Source: a bacterium (GTDB lineage Bacteria; Electryoneota; B3-LCP). From it: a stretch of DNA of 64,000 nt. Below the pieces are notes generated by a model, which saw nothing but the letters and a program-made list of their open reading frames with translations, was not told the DNA's origin and searched no databases. The translations under genes and the position numbers were made by a program. Shown piece after piece: positions 43,561 to 52,515 of this stretch (position 1 is its first letter; every line of letters begins with the position of its first letter). Where the stretch lies: contig JAPKYS010000017.1 of the NCBI GenBank assembly GCA_026394195.1, positions 47,784-111,783 of the forward strand, written 5' to 3'.

Positions 43561-45168
43561 ATGAACACCCTCTACTACGGAGACAACTTAGAGATTCTAC
43601 GCCGGCATATCGACGCGGAATCGGTGGATCTGATCTACCTCGACCCACCGTTCAACTCAAAACGCGCCTACAATGTCATCTTTCAGGATAAAACGGGTCA
43701 AGATTCAGCGGCTCAGATTGAGGCTTTTGAAGATACCTGGACTTGGTCGGCAGAAACCCAGAGCGCTTTCGATGAGATCATGAAGGGAGGATATTCCGGG
43801 GATCTTAAAAATATGATGAAAGCCTTTCGGGAGTTTATGGGGATCAATAACCTGATGGCTTATTTGACCATGATGGCGATTCGATTGGTCGAGCTTCATC
43901 GAGTCCTGAAAAGTACTGGTTCGATCTTCTTGCATTGTGATCCCACAGCCAGTCATTACCTTAAAATTCTTATGGATCAGATTTTCGGGACCAAGAATTA
44001 CAGAAATGAAATTATTTGGAATCGGACCAGCGCCCATAGCGGCGCCAATCGTTGCGGTCCAATTCATGACATCCTCTTATTTTATACAAAATCAAATACT
44101 TATACATGGAATAATGTCTTTCAAGCTTATGATGAAGAGTATATCGATACTTTTTTTGATGAGGTGGATGAGCAGGGGAAGTGTTATAAAAGAGCCGATT
44201 TGACCGGCGCGGGAATCAGTCGAGGAGTAAGTGGGAATAATTGGCGAGGGATAGATGTTACAGCCAAGGGTAGACATTGGATGCACCCCCCAGACGTCTT
44301 AGAGGAATTGGATTCCAAAGGGAAAATTCATTGGCCAAAGAAAAAAGATGGAATGCCGCGCTTGAAACAGTATCCCTCCGACCTTCCGGGTGTTCCCCTT
44401 CAGGATATTTGGTACGATATACGACCTTTACATAATTTAGCCGCCGAAAGATTGCATTATCCGACCCAGAAGCCGGTTGCTCTATTAGATCGAATAGTAC
44501 AAGTCTCTTCAAACGAAGGCGATATCGTCCTAGACCCCTTTTGTGGCTGCGGTACTGCCGTCGTCGCGGCAGAAGGATTAAATCGGAAATGGATTGGGAT
44601 TGATCTCACGCATTTAGCCATTGCCCTGATCAAAAAGAGATTAGATGACAATTTTCCCGGGACGCACTATACCATTGTAGGGGAACCGAAATCTGTTTAT
44701 GACGCTCAACAGCTGTTCAAACAGTCTCCCTTCCAATTTGAAGCCTGGGCGGTGTCATTGATCGGTGGACAACCCTTTAAAAGTAAGGGTGGAGGCGATC
44801 GTGGTATCGATGGATTGATCTTTTTTGAAGATGCTAAAAGTAAATTTTATCGCTTGATTGTTGAAGTTAAAGGCGGCTCATACCACCCTAAGGACGTTCG
44901 TTCTCTCAAATCAGTGATGGATCGTGAAAATGCTCCACTTGGAATTCTTATAGCGTTAGAATCACCGACACCAGGGATGATTTCCGAAGCTGCCGCGATG
45001 GGCACCTGGCAATTACCTGGTGTTGAACGGAAATTCCCAATACTACAGATTATCACTATTGAGGATTTGTTCTCGGGTAAAATGCCGATCCTACCCGAGT
45101 GGCATAAAACCTTAAAAGAAGCTAACCGCGCAGTGCGCGAACGGGAAAAGAATTTAAAGTTACTGTAA
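43561..45168 (+). CDS. DNA methyltransferase fused to a PD-(D/E)XK/Mrr-like domain
   Basis: The 535-residue protein is a beta-class amino-methyltransferase with the catalytic motif IV DPPF (28-31) first and the AdoMet motif I DPFCGCGTAVVAAEG at about 325-340. It also has YPTQKPVALLDRIV, typical of N6-adenine or N4-cytosine DNA methyltransferases. From about residue 400 a nuclease-like module follows: GGGDRGIDGLIFF, a short gap, then LIVEVKGG, a D...ExK arrangement. It could be a self-contained restriction-modification enzyme. Recognition site unknown. It lies in the cassette that separates tldD from tldE. Confidence 0.82.
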   Translation: MNTLYYGDNLEILRRHIDAESVDLIYLDPPFNSKRAYNVIFQDKTGQDSAAQIEAFEDTWTWSAETQSAFDEIMKGGYSGDLKNMMKAFREFMGINNLMAYLTMMAIRLVELHRVLKSTGSIFLHCDPTASHYLKILMDQIFGTKNYRNEIIWNRTSAHSGANRCGPIHDILLFYTKSNTYTWNNVFQAYDEEYIDTFFDEVDEQGKCYKRADLTGAGISRGVSGNNWRGIDVTAKGRHWMHPPDVLEELDSKGKIHWPKKKDGMPRLKQYPSDLPGVPLQDIWYDIRPLHNLAAERLHYPTQKPVALLDRIVQVSSNEGDIVLDPFCGCGTAVVAAEGLNRKWIGIDLTHLAIALIKKRLDDNFPGTHYTIVGEPKSVYDAQQLFKQSPFQFEAWAVSLIGGQPFKSKGGGDRGIDGLIFFEDAKSKFYRLIVEVKGGSYHPKDVRSLKSVMDRENAPLGILIALESPTPGMISEAAAMGTWQLPGVERKFPILQIITIEDLFSGKMPILPEWHKTLKEANRAVREREKNLKLL

Positions 45169-45195
45169 CTTAACCGCCAATCACTGAGTTCAATC

Positions 45196-46539
45196 ATGAT
45201 GACTCTACAGGAAATTGCACAATATACTGTCGAACAGGCGATAAAAGCAGGAGCCCAGCAATCTGACGTCTACCTGGAAAAAGGCCGCGAATCAGAGGTT
45301 GACGTCCGCATGGGTGAGTTGGAAACCCTTAAGCAAGCCACTTCCAAGGGATTGGGGCTGCGCGTCTATTGCGGGAATCGGCTGGGATTTGCCTACACCT
45401 CGGATTTCGATAAAAAAAGTCTGAGCAACTTCGCCAAACGTACTGTCGAAATGGCGCAGGAGATCTCCCCGGATCCCAATAATGTCCTGCCGCCCACACC
45501 CAAAGTACCGAGCTATCCTGATCTCGATCTCTATGATCCTGAAGTCGCCTCCATCCCCATAGAATGGAAATTGAAAACAGCCAAGGAGATGGAAGCCATC
45601 GCTATGGCTTATGATAAACGCATCACCAACTCCAACGGCGCCAGCGTTTCCGATGGAGAGAGCGAATCAGTCATCGCCAATTCAAACGGGATCGTGCACT
45701 CCTATATGAGTTCTTTCTGCAGCCTCTCCTGCAGCCCTGTTGCTGAAGAGAACGATAAAAAACAGACCAACTACTGGTATTCCAGCAAACGCTTTTTCAA
45801 AGAGCTGGACAGTCCTGAATCAGTGGCTAAGGAAGCAGCTCGCCGTACCGTGCTGATGCTGGGAGCCGTCAAACCTAAGACTCAGCAGGTTCCAGTCGTA
45901 TTCGATCCGCAGATGGCAGCCTCTTTGATGGGGATTATCTTCTATTCCCTCAATGGGGACAGCATCATGAAACGCTCCAGCTTCATGGTGGATAAGTTAG
46001 GACAGAAAATCGCCACCGATAAGCTCACCATGATCGACGATGCCCTGATGAAACGCGGGCTGGGTTCGCAGCCCATCGATGATGAAGGCATCCCCACGAC
46101 CACCAAGGTGGTGATCGATCAGGGCGTGCTGAAGATGTATTTTTATGACGGCTATTCCGCGCACAAGGCCGGAACTCAACCGACCGGTAACGCCCGCCGC
46201 GGCTACGCTTCGACTCCCTCCATCGGCGCCTGGAATCTCTATCTAAAAGCTGGAGAACAGACGCCCGAAGAAATTATCCGGTCCGTCGATAACGGTCTCT
46301 ATCTCACCCGCACTATGGGCTTCGGAGTGAACATGGTAAACGGCGATTTTTCCCGCGGTGCTGCAGGTCTCTGGATTGAGAAAGGGGAACTTACCTATCC
46401 AGTTGAAGAGGCCACAATCGCCGGTAATATTCTGGATATGCTGAATAATATCCCCATGATCGGCAATGATCTGGTTTTCCGTAGTTCCTACGCCGCTCCA
46501 ACTCTGCGTATCGATAATCTAACTGTATCGGGAACGTGA
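45196..46539 (+). CDS. tldE: TldE/PmbA family protein
   Basis: The 447-residue partner of TldD. The family features are EVDVRMGELETLKQATSKGL (residues ~35-54), VVFDPQMAASLMG (~235), DDEGIPTTTKVVIDQGVLKM (~295) and the end LVFRSSYAAPTLRIDNLTVS. It lacks the HExxxH zinc motif, as TldE does. No signal peptide is visible, whereas its partner TldD carries a Tat signal. The stop overlaps the next gene by 1 nt at 46539. ATGATG at 45196/45199 gives two nearly equal starts. Confidence 0.9.
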   Translation: MMTLQEIAQYTVEQAIKAGAQQSDVYLEKGRESEVDVRMGELETLKQATSKGLGLRVYCGNRLGFAYTSDFDKKSLSNFAKRTVEMAQEISPDPNNVLPPTPKVPSYPDLDLYDPEVASIPIEWKLKTAKEMEAIAMAYDKRITNSNGASVSDGESESVIANSNGIVHSYMSSFCSLSCSPVAEENDKKQTNYWYSSKRFFKELDSPESVAKEAARRTVLMLGAVKPKTQQVPVVFDPQMAASLMGIIFYSLNGDSIMKRSSFMVDKLGQKIATDKLTMIDDALMKRGLGSQPIDDEGIPTTTKVVIDQGVLKMYFYDGYSAHKAGTQPTGNARRGYASTPSIGAWNLYLKAGEQTPEEIIRSVDNGLYLTRTMGFGVNMVNGDFSRGAAGLWIEKGELTYPVEEATIAGNILDMLNNIPMIGNDLVFRSSYAAPTLRIDNLTVSGT

Positions 46540-47297
46540 TGATTCGACCATTAAGACTCTGTCTGATCGTATTTCTGCTGAACCTGCCGGTTTTTGCGCA
46601 GCAGAAATTCCCTCCTCCTCGAGGTTACGTCAATGACTTTGCCGGAGTCCTCGATGATGCCTCCTCCGGCCGCATTTCCGCTCTCTGCAAAGAATTGCAA
46701 GATAAAACCGGCGCGCAGATGGCTCTCGTTACTCTGACGTCGCTGGAAGGGAATGACGTCCGCGAAACCGCCAATGAACTTTTCAAAGCGTGGGGAATCG
46801 GTAAAAAGGGGAAGGATAACGGAATTCTGCTGCTCGATGCCATCCAGGACCGACGAATCTGGATCGAAGTTGGTTATGGTCTGGAAGGTATCCTGCCGGA
46901 TGGCAAGGTCGGATCGATCCGTGATCAATACGTAGTACCATTCCTGAAAACCGGAGATCGGGCGAATGGATATTACGCCGGTTTAACGGAAATCGCAAGC
47001 GTCATTGCGGCTGATGCGGGAGTTACACTTGAGGCGGGTTCCCAAACTGCTCCACCCCCGGATAGTCAGCGTTCTCGCGCCGGGCGTGGTGGAGGCATAT
47101 TTTCCATTCTGTTCTTTATCGTTATGGTTCTGGTTGTACTACGCCGACCCTGGTTGCTACCCTTCCTGATGATGGGAGGTGGTGGCAGGGGTTTTGGGGG
47201 TAGTGGCGGCTCAGGCTTTGGCGGTGGTTTTGGTGGTGGCTTTGGAGGTTTCGGAGGAGGTGGCTCCGGTGGGGGAGGAGCAGGGGGGGGATACTGA
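46539..47297 (+). CDS. TPM-domain (YgcG-like) secreted membrane protein with Gly-rich tail
   Basis: The 252-residue product has a signal peptide (1 to about 20) and a TPM domain (about 25-160: PRGYVNDFAGVLDD, KTGAQMALVTLTSLEGNDVR, DNGILLLDAIQDRRIWIEVG). One transmembrane helix follows (about 185-205). The Gly/Phe-rich tail resembles the low-complexity C-termini of YgcG proteins. TPM proteins are implicated in membrane protein turnover and photosystem repair. A LemA gene, the usual companion, lies 4.6 kb downstream. The tail contains a run of eight G near 47283-47290. Confidence 0.85.
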   Translation: MIRPLRLCLIVFLLNLPVFAQQKFPPPRGYVNDFAGVLDDASSGRISALCKELQDKTGAQMALVTLTSLEGNDVRETANELFKAWGIGKKGKDNGILLLDAIQDRRIWIEVGYGLEGILPDGKVGSIRDQYVVPFLKTGDRANGYYAGLTEIASVIAADAGVTLEAGSQTAPPPDSQRSRAGRGGGIFSILFFIVMVLVVLRRPWLLPFLMMGGGGRGFGGSGGSGFGGGFGGGFGGFGGGGSGGGGAGGGY

Positions 47298-47336
47298 CGG
47301 CTCATCAATTAGGTGATAGAGCTGGAGGTTGTAATT

Positions 47337-48950
47337 ATGAATAATGTGAAAGTCAATCGAGAAAAAATCCTCTTCGGTCTGATCTTACTCGTCGGCGCAA
47401 TCCTATTATTCGCCAACCTGGGGCTATACGATATCTGGGGCGATGAAGTTTTCACCTTCCCAAAAGGGAGGAACCTGAGTGAGGTTCTCAGCACGACTAA
47501 ATCGATTGCCATTACCGTACACCCCCCGCTTTATAATTTCCTGCACTACTTCTGGCAACACGGTTTCGCTGGTAATGACGTCGTACGAAATCGATTTCTC
47601 TATGCTCTTTTTGGATTTGTCAATCTGCTCTTAGTCTACAGGCTGGGAAGCAGGTTCTTGTCCAAACAATCCGCATTATTCGCCACACTATTATGCGCGA
47701 CCAGCCCCTTTCTGGTGATGTATTCCCGAATGTTGCGCTGGTACCCATTATCAGTTACATTAATGCTGCTGACGATACTTCTTTTTGAAAGATATCGACG
47801 TTCGGGTCGTTGGAGCGATTGGATATTCTTTACCCTGAACGGAACAATTTTAATTTATTCTGATTATCTCGGATTAGTGTTATTGGGTAGTCTATACCTA
47901 TATCTTTTCCTGCATCCGAAAAGCAGCGCTGCTCCGATTAAGCGCTGGCTGCTTGCAGGGTTGGTCATGTTTATACTGTTTCTTCCTTGGTTGCCGGTGC
48001 TGTTGGACCAGATCGGACGAGAGTACGACGTCTATCCTGAGGTAGCCCAGAAAGCCACGCTGGAAAATCCGCGGATGGCACAGAAGCAGTTCGGACTGAG
48101 GGGGATGATCTTTAATAGTGTTCAGAAGGTTGGTTTTCTCGCTTATACCTTCACACTTGGTGAAACCACCTATCCCTGGCGTCTGGTAACTTCAATCCCA
48201 GTATTGTTAGCCTTTTTGCTGCTGTTTCTGATTCTGGTATTCAAAATGCGTGGTCCCACAGAGAATAATACTCGTTTCCTGTTCTTTGTTTTCACCCTCT
48301 CGCTCATCGTGTTGATTGTTTTGAGTGAAGTGCATCGCAATTTCTCTTCACGCACATTTCAGCTTCCATCAAAAATCATGTTTTTGCTCCCTCTATTTCT
48401 CCTCTTGATTGCACAGGGGTGGCAGAAGTTAAACCGTAAAACTCTACAGGTTGCCTTGGGCGCTATCATCATAGGAGTTAATTGTTATGGATTAAATAAC
48501 TACTTCCAGGGACAGCAATTTTTAAATCCAAAGTATCTGGTCCCCTGGCGGCAGATCCAACACGATATCGAAGATCGAGCCCAATCGTCTGATCTTGTGG
48601 TAACGGATGAAGAAGCGTTTTTAAAGCAACTTTCTTTATCAAAAAGCCCATTGAGTGTATTTGGATTAGTCGGCGCCAAGGAAGAAGTCGAGAAACGGTT
48701 TACGGAAAAAGGCTCGTATCATTTATACATTCTTATTCGCTATCGTGGTGACGAGCAGATCACTTTGGAAGGATTGGACGTCGTCAAGGAATTATCCGCG
48801 CTTTACCCTGTGGTCGACACCTGGCATTATGTGCCTGCTGACCCAGAAGCCGCCCCATACTGGAAGAAGTTGTTGGGTCGTGACCCAAATCCCTTTTTGG
48901 TTGACGTCTTTTGCTTTCAAGTCACCGACAAGCGCCTACCCTCCCCCTAA
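47337..48950 (+). CDS. GT-C type (PMT/ArnT-like) membrane glycosyltransferase
   Basis: A polytopic membrane protein of 537 residues with about eleven transmembrane segments. The first extracytoplasmic loop has LYDIWGDEVFTFPKGR with the Asp-Glu pair of GT39/PMT-like enzymes. Next comes VHPPLYNFLHYFWQ, typical of the family that transfers sugars from polyprenyl phosphate. A soluble C-terminal part of about 150 residues follows. GGAGG lies 8 nt before the start MNNVKVNREK. Acceptor unknown; the second such gene in the window. Confidence 0.75.
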   Translation: MNNVKVNREKILFGLILLVGAILLFANLGLYDIWGDEVFTFPKGRNLSEVLSTTKSIAITVHPPLYNFLHYFWQHGFAGNDVVRNRFLYALFGFVNLLLVYRLGSRFLSKQSALFATLLCATSPFLVMYSRMLRWYPLSVTLMLLTILLFERYRRSGRWSDWIFFTLNGTILIYSDYLGLVLLGSLYLYLFLHPKSSAAPIKRWLLAGLVMFILFLPWLPVLLDQIGREYDVYPEVAQKATLENPRMAQKQFGLRGMIFNSVQKVGFLAYTFTLGETTYPWRLVTSIPVLLAFLLLFLILVFKMRGPTENNTRFLFFVFTLSLIVLIVLSEVHRNFSSRTFQLPSKIMFLLPLFLLLIAQGWQKLNRKTLQVALGAIIIGVNCYGLNNYFQGQQFLNPKYLVPWRQIQHDIEDRAQSSDLVVTDEEAFLKQLSLSKSPLSVFGLVGAKEEVEKRFTEKGSYHLYILIRYRGDEQITLEGLDVVKELSALYPVVDTWHYVPADPEAAPYWKKLLGRDPNPFLVDVFCFQVTDKRLPSP

Positions 48951-48970
48951 AATCCATTGGAGTTCCGGAT

Positions 48971-49693
48971 ATGTCTGTGAAGAATGATCCTGTAATTGTG
49001 GCGGAAAGCTTCGCTGCAGAGTTAAAGCGTGTCTTCAATGAAGGACTCGTCGCGGTTATTCTGACCGGTTCTGCCGCCAGAGGTGATTTCTTGAAAGGGA
49101 AATCCGACGTCAACCTTCTGGTTATACTGTCATCGGAATCGATCGGACACCTGGAGAAGATCACGGCCATCCTCAAAAACTTTCGAGGCCGAGGTTTGTC
49201 ATCTCCAGTTTTTATGGCTCCTGATGCCATCCAAAGGTCTCTCGACTCCTATCCGCTCGAATTTCTCGATTTCAAACTGTTTCATCGCACTGTCTCTGGT
49301 GAAGATCCCCTGAAGGATATAGCAATCCCCAAGCAGCCACTCCGCCTCCAGATCGAGAGAGAACTGCGTGGCAAACTGCTGCTGCTCAGGCAGATCTATG
49401 CTATGCACTCGCAGAACAACAAGGAATTGCTCTTTGCGCTGCAAAAGGCAGGAAAGCTCTTTACTGCGGTTTTTCAAGGCATCCTCGAACTGAATAATCA
49501 ACCCATTCCTGCAGATAGATCAAAACTATTTCAAGATGCGGGAACGATGGCAGGCTTCTCATGTCAAGCTTTCCAGGTGCTCCTGGACGTTCGTAAGGGG
49601 GAGAAAAAAGAAAATCTGCAAGAGATTTTCAACACCTTCTTGAATGAGATAGATCAACTCGTTTATTGGATTGACGGATTCGTCATCGAGTAA
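48971..49693 (+). CDS. nucleotidyltransferase-fold protein with altered active site
   Basis: The 240-residue product has an N-terminal pol-beta-like nucleotidyltransferase motif, ILTGSAARGDFLKGKSDVNL (about 33-52). The usual SDxD here reads SDVN, so one of the two metal-binding aspartates is replaced by asparagine. The remaining helical part is not recognised. It may be a binding rather than catalytic member. GGAG lies 9 nt before 48971; the longer frame from 48911 overlaps the glycosyltransferase gene. Confidence 0.6.
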   Translation: MSVKNDPVIVAESFAAELKRVFNEGLVAVILTGSAARGDFLKGKSDVNLLVILSSESIGHLEKITAILKNFRGRGLSSPVFMAPDAIQRSLDSYPLEFLDFKLFHRTVSGEDPLKDIAIPKQPLRLQIERELRGKLLLLRQIYAMHSQNNKELLFALQKAGKLFTAVFQGILELNNQPIPADRSKLFQDAGTMAGFSCQAFQVLLDVRKGEKKENLQEIFNTFLNEIDQLVYWIDGFVIE

Positions 49694-49777
49694 TCGTCAT
49701 ATTTCAACCAAACTTCAAAACCGAACGGTGCGATCACCGTTCCGGACCAGACCTCAATATTTCGGCAGGATAAACCC

Positions 49778-51895
49778 TTGCTCCAGGTCATTCAGGATTT
49801 CAAAAGCGGTAAAATACGACTGGTAGACGTCCCTCCGCCCTCTCTGGCCCCGGGGATGGTACTGATAAAGACCTACACTTCGGCGATTAGCGTCGGCACT
49901 GAGCGTTCCACGGCGGACGTCGCGCGCAAAAGCTTGCTGGGTAAAGCCAAGGCTCGTCCTGATCTGGTCAAGAAAGTTCTGGAAAATATCCGGCGTGAGG
50001 GCTTGGGAACGACCCTGAAGAAGGTTAAAAGCAAGTTAGAAGACTGGAAACAAATGGGTTACTCCAGCGCTGGAGTCGTCTTATCGGTCGGAGCTGGCGT
50101 TGACGATATCCTCCCGGGAATGCGCGTGGCTTGCGGTGGAGCTGAATACGCCGTCCACGCCGACATGGCGATTATTCCACGCAACCTGTGTGTACCGATA
50201 CATGATACCGTTTCCTTCGACGATGCCGCTTTCACGACCATCTCTGCCATCGCCCTGCAGGGGATCCGCCAGGCGGACGTCCGGCTCGGGGAAAACGTGG
50301 TGGTGATGGGACTGGGATTGCTGGGGTTGCTCACCGTAGAACTGCTCAAAGCCTCTGGAGCTTGCGTCTTGGGGATGGATATCCGCCCCAATGGACTGGA
50401 ATGGGCTCAAAAGTTCGGTGTCGACAAAACCGTACTGCTGGGGGAGGGTGATCCGGAAGGTGAAGTCAAAGGTTGGACTCGCGGCCGAGGAGCAGATTCG
50501 GTCATTCTTACGGTCGCCACGCAATCGACAGACCCCATGAAGTTGGCTCCCCACCTGCTGCGCGACCGCGGCCGCATCGTCCTGGTCGGCGTCGCAGGAT
50601 TGGAGCTGGAACGAGAACCCTTCTATCACGGCGAACACGAACTTCATTTCTCCAGATCGTACGGTCCGGGCCGCTATGATCCTCAGTACGAAGAGAAAGC
50701 CATCGATTATCCCATCGGCTTCGTCCGCTGGACCGAACGCCGTAACATGGAAGCCGTAGTCGACTTGATCGCACAGGATAAATTCCACCCCTCGCGCTTG
50801 ATCACGCATCGCTACTCGATCAATGACGCCGAAAAAGCCTATGAAGCCATTCTGGAAGGAGAGGGTTCGCCGGTTGGCGTGCTGCTTGAGTACGCCAAAG
50901 CGTTAAAACCGATTACACCGGTTACAGTCACCACTCGTACGCCGGTCAAGAAATTGGGGATCGGGCTAATCGGCGCAGGCAGTTTTGCCAAGAGTTTCAT
51001 CCTGCCTGAAATCGCCAAATCATCCGACGCTGAAATGCGCGCCATTGCCACAGCACACGGACACACCGCTCAGATGATTGCGCAGAAGTATCACATCCCC
51101 AATCTCTCCACCGAAGCCAGGCAGGTTTTGGAAGACGACTCCGTGCATCTGGTCTTCATACTCACCCGGCACGACCTGCACGCGCCGCTGGTCACCGAAG
51201 CTCTGCGACGCGGCAAAATGGTCTACGTTGAAAAGCCCCTGGTGCGGACCTCTGAAGAACTCGATCAGCTTGAGGCAGTGTTGAAACAGGTCGCTTCACC
51301 TTGGGTAATGGTCGGATTCAACCGGGTCTTTTCCCCGCACGTGGCATTCTTAAAAGAGCAATTCAAAGATTCGCCTCAGTTCTTGCTTTATCGGGTCAAT
51401 GCCGGACCAATGCCTGCTGAACACTGGCTGAAAGATCCGGAGGTCGGTGGAGGCCGCTGGGTGGGTGAAGGCTGCCATTTCCTGCATTTTGCCTTGAATT
51501 GGATGGGCGCTGACCTGGTCGATTTCAGCGTGACAGGTTCACCTCTTGGCGGAGAACAACCCGACGAGAACCTGACCCTTAAGTTAGACTTCGGGCAGCG
51601 TGGAACATTCAGTCTGATTTACACGTCGCAGGGAGCCCGCCAATACCCCAAGGAACACTTGGAAATCTGGGGTGGGGGTAAGACTGCGATCATGGAAGAT
51701 TACCGCCTGTCGACGGTTTTTCCTGCCAAGAAACGCTTTAAAACCGGCGCTCAGGACAAGGGTCAATCCGAAGAAGTTCGCAGAACTCTCCACGCAGCCT
51801 TGTCGGGTAGTCCATCACCACTCGATCTTGCAGAGCTTCTGGCGACTCACCGGCGGCTCTTCCAGATCCAGAAAAAGATTCGCAACGAAGAGTAA
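49778..51895 (+). CDS. two-domain oxidoreductase (zinc-type alcohol dehydrogenase-like + Gfo/Idh/MocA)
   Basis: The 705-residue fusion has a medium-chain dehydrogenase/reductase first (about 1-370), with GMRVACGGAEYAVHADMAII, VMGLGLLGLLTVELLKASGA and KPTHRYSIND-type elements. A Gfo/Idh/MocA oxidoreductase follows (about 390-705), with LGIGLIGAGSFAKSFILPEI and YVEKPLVRTSEELDQL. Fusions of this kind are common in surface-sugar and polysaccharide loci, which fits the neighbouring glycosyltransferase. The start is a TTG (MLQVIQDFKSGKIRLVDVP). The order of the two domains is as in known bi-domain proteins. Confidence 0.87.
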   Translation: MLQVIQDFKSGKIRLVDVPPPSLAPGMVLIKTYTSAISVGTERSTADVARKSLLGKAKARPDLVKKVLENIRREGLGTTLKKVKSKLEDWKQMGYSSAGVVLSVGAGVDDILPGMRVACGGAEYAVHADMAIIPRNLCVPIHDTVSFDDAAFTTISAIALQGIRQADVRLGENVVVMGLGLLGLLTVELLKASGACVLGMDIRPNGLEWAQKFGVDKTVLLGEGDPEGEVKGWTRGRGADSVILTVATQSTDPMKLAPHLLRDRGRIVLVGVAGLELEREPFYHGEHELHFSRSYGPGRYDPQYEEKAIDYPIGFVRWTERRNMEAVVDLIAQDKFHPSRLITHRYSINDAEKAYEAILEGEGSPVGVLLEYAKALKPITPVTVTTRTPVKKLGIGLIGAGSFAKSFILPEIAKSSDAEMRAIATAHGHTAQMIAQKYHIPNLSTEARQVLEDDSVHLVFILTRHDLHAPLVTEALRRGKMVYVEKPLVRTSEELDQLEAVLKQVASPWVMVGFNRVFSPHVAFLKEQFKDSPQFLLYRVNAGPMPAEHWLKDPEVGGGRWVGEGCHFLHFALNWMGADLVDFSVTGSPLGGEQPDENLTLKLDFGQRGTFSLIYTSQGARQYPKEHLEIWGGGKTAIMEDYRLSTVFPAKKRFKTGAQDKGQSEEVRRTLHAALSGSPSPLDLAELLATHRRLFQIQKKIRNEE

Positions 51896-51926
51896 TCAAC
51901 CTTCAGTAAATATCAGGTGGAAAAAC

Positions 51927-52502
51927 ATGAAACGTGGAACTTTAATCCTGTTAGCCATCCTTGCCGTCGTCGTCATAACGGCTTTCTCGATATACGGCTT
52001 CGTGAAGAGCACCTACAACGGCATGGTCGCTGCGGATGAAGGCGTTAAAGGAGCCTGGGCGCAGGTCGAAAATCAATTGCAGCGCCGCTTTGACCTGATC
52101 CCCAACCTGGTGGAGACGGTAAAAGGTTACGCAGCTCATGAACAGAAGGTCTTCATTGACGTCACTGAAGCTCGAGCTAAGGTGGGGGGGGCCTCTTCGG
52201 TAAAGGATAAGATGGGTGCGGAGAATGAGTTGACTTCGTCACTCTCCCGCTTGCTACTGGTCGTCGAAAATTACCCACAGTTAAAAGCGGACCAGAACTT
52301 CATTCGTCTGCAGGATGAGCTTGCCGGAACCGAAAACCGCATCGCCGTGGAAAGAAAGCGCTATAACGAGATAGTGCAGACCTTCAACATCATGCTGCGC
52401 ACCTTCCCGAAGAATATCATCGCCAACATGTTCGGATTCCAGCGAGCCGAATTCTTCGAAGCCCCGGGTGAAGCTAAGAAGGCTCCGCAGGTGAAGTTTT
52501 AA
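51927..52502 (+). CDS. lemA: LemA family protein
   Basis: The 191-residue product has an N-terminal membrane anchor (about 5-25). The LemA signature follows: YNGMVAADEGVKGAWAQVEN, QRRFDLIPNLVETVKGYAAH, then coiled helices with RYNEIVQTFNIMLRTFP and FFEAP at the end. LemA proteins often occur with TPM-domain proteins. A run of eight G at 52184-52191 encodes GG in KVGGASS and is a possible slippage site. The upstream in-frame extension from 51672 overlaps the oxidoreductase and is not used. Confidence 0.93.
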   Translation: MKRGTLILLAILAVVVITAFSIYGFVKSTYNGMVAADEGVKGAWAQVENQLQRRFDLIPNLVETVKGYAAHEQKVFIDVTEARAKVGGASSVKDKMGAENELTSSLSRLLLVVENYPQLKADQNFIRLQDELAGTENRIAVERKRYNEIVQTFNIMLRTFPKNIIANMFGFQRAEFFEAPGEAKKAPQVKF

Positions 52503-52515
52503 GCAAAGCTTTATC

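Noticed and set aside
47066..47308. Proline-rich minus-strand frame
   Set aside because: It is the antisense reading of the Gly-rich tail of the TPM-domain protein.
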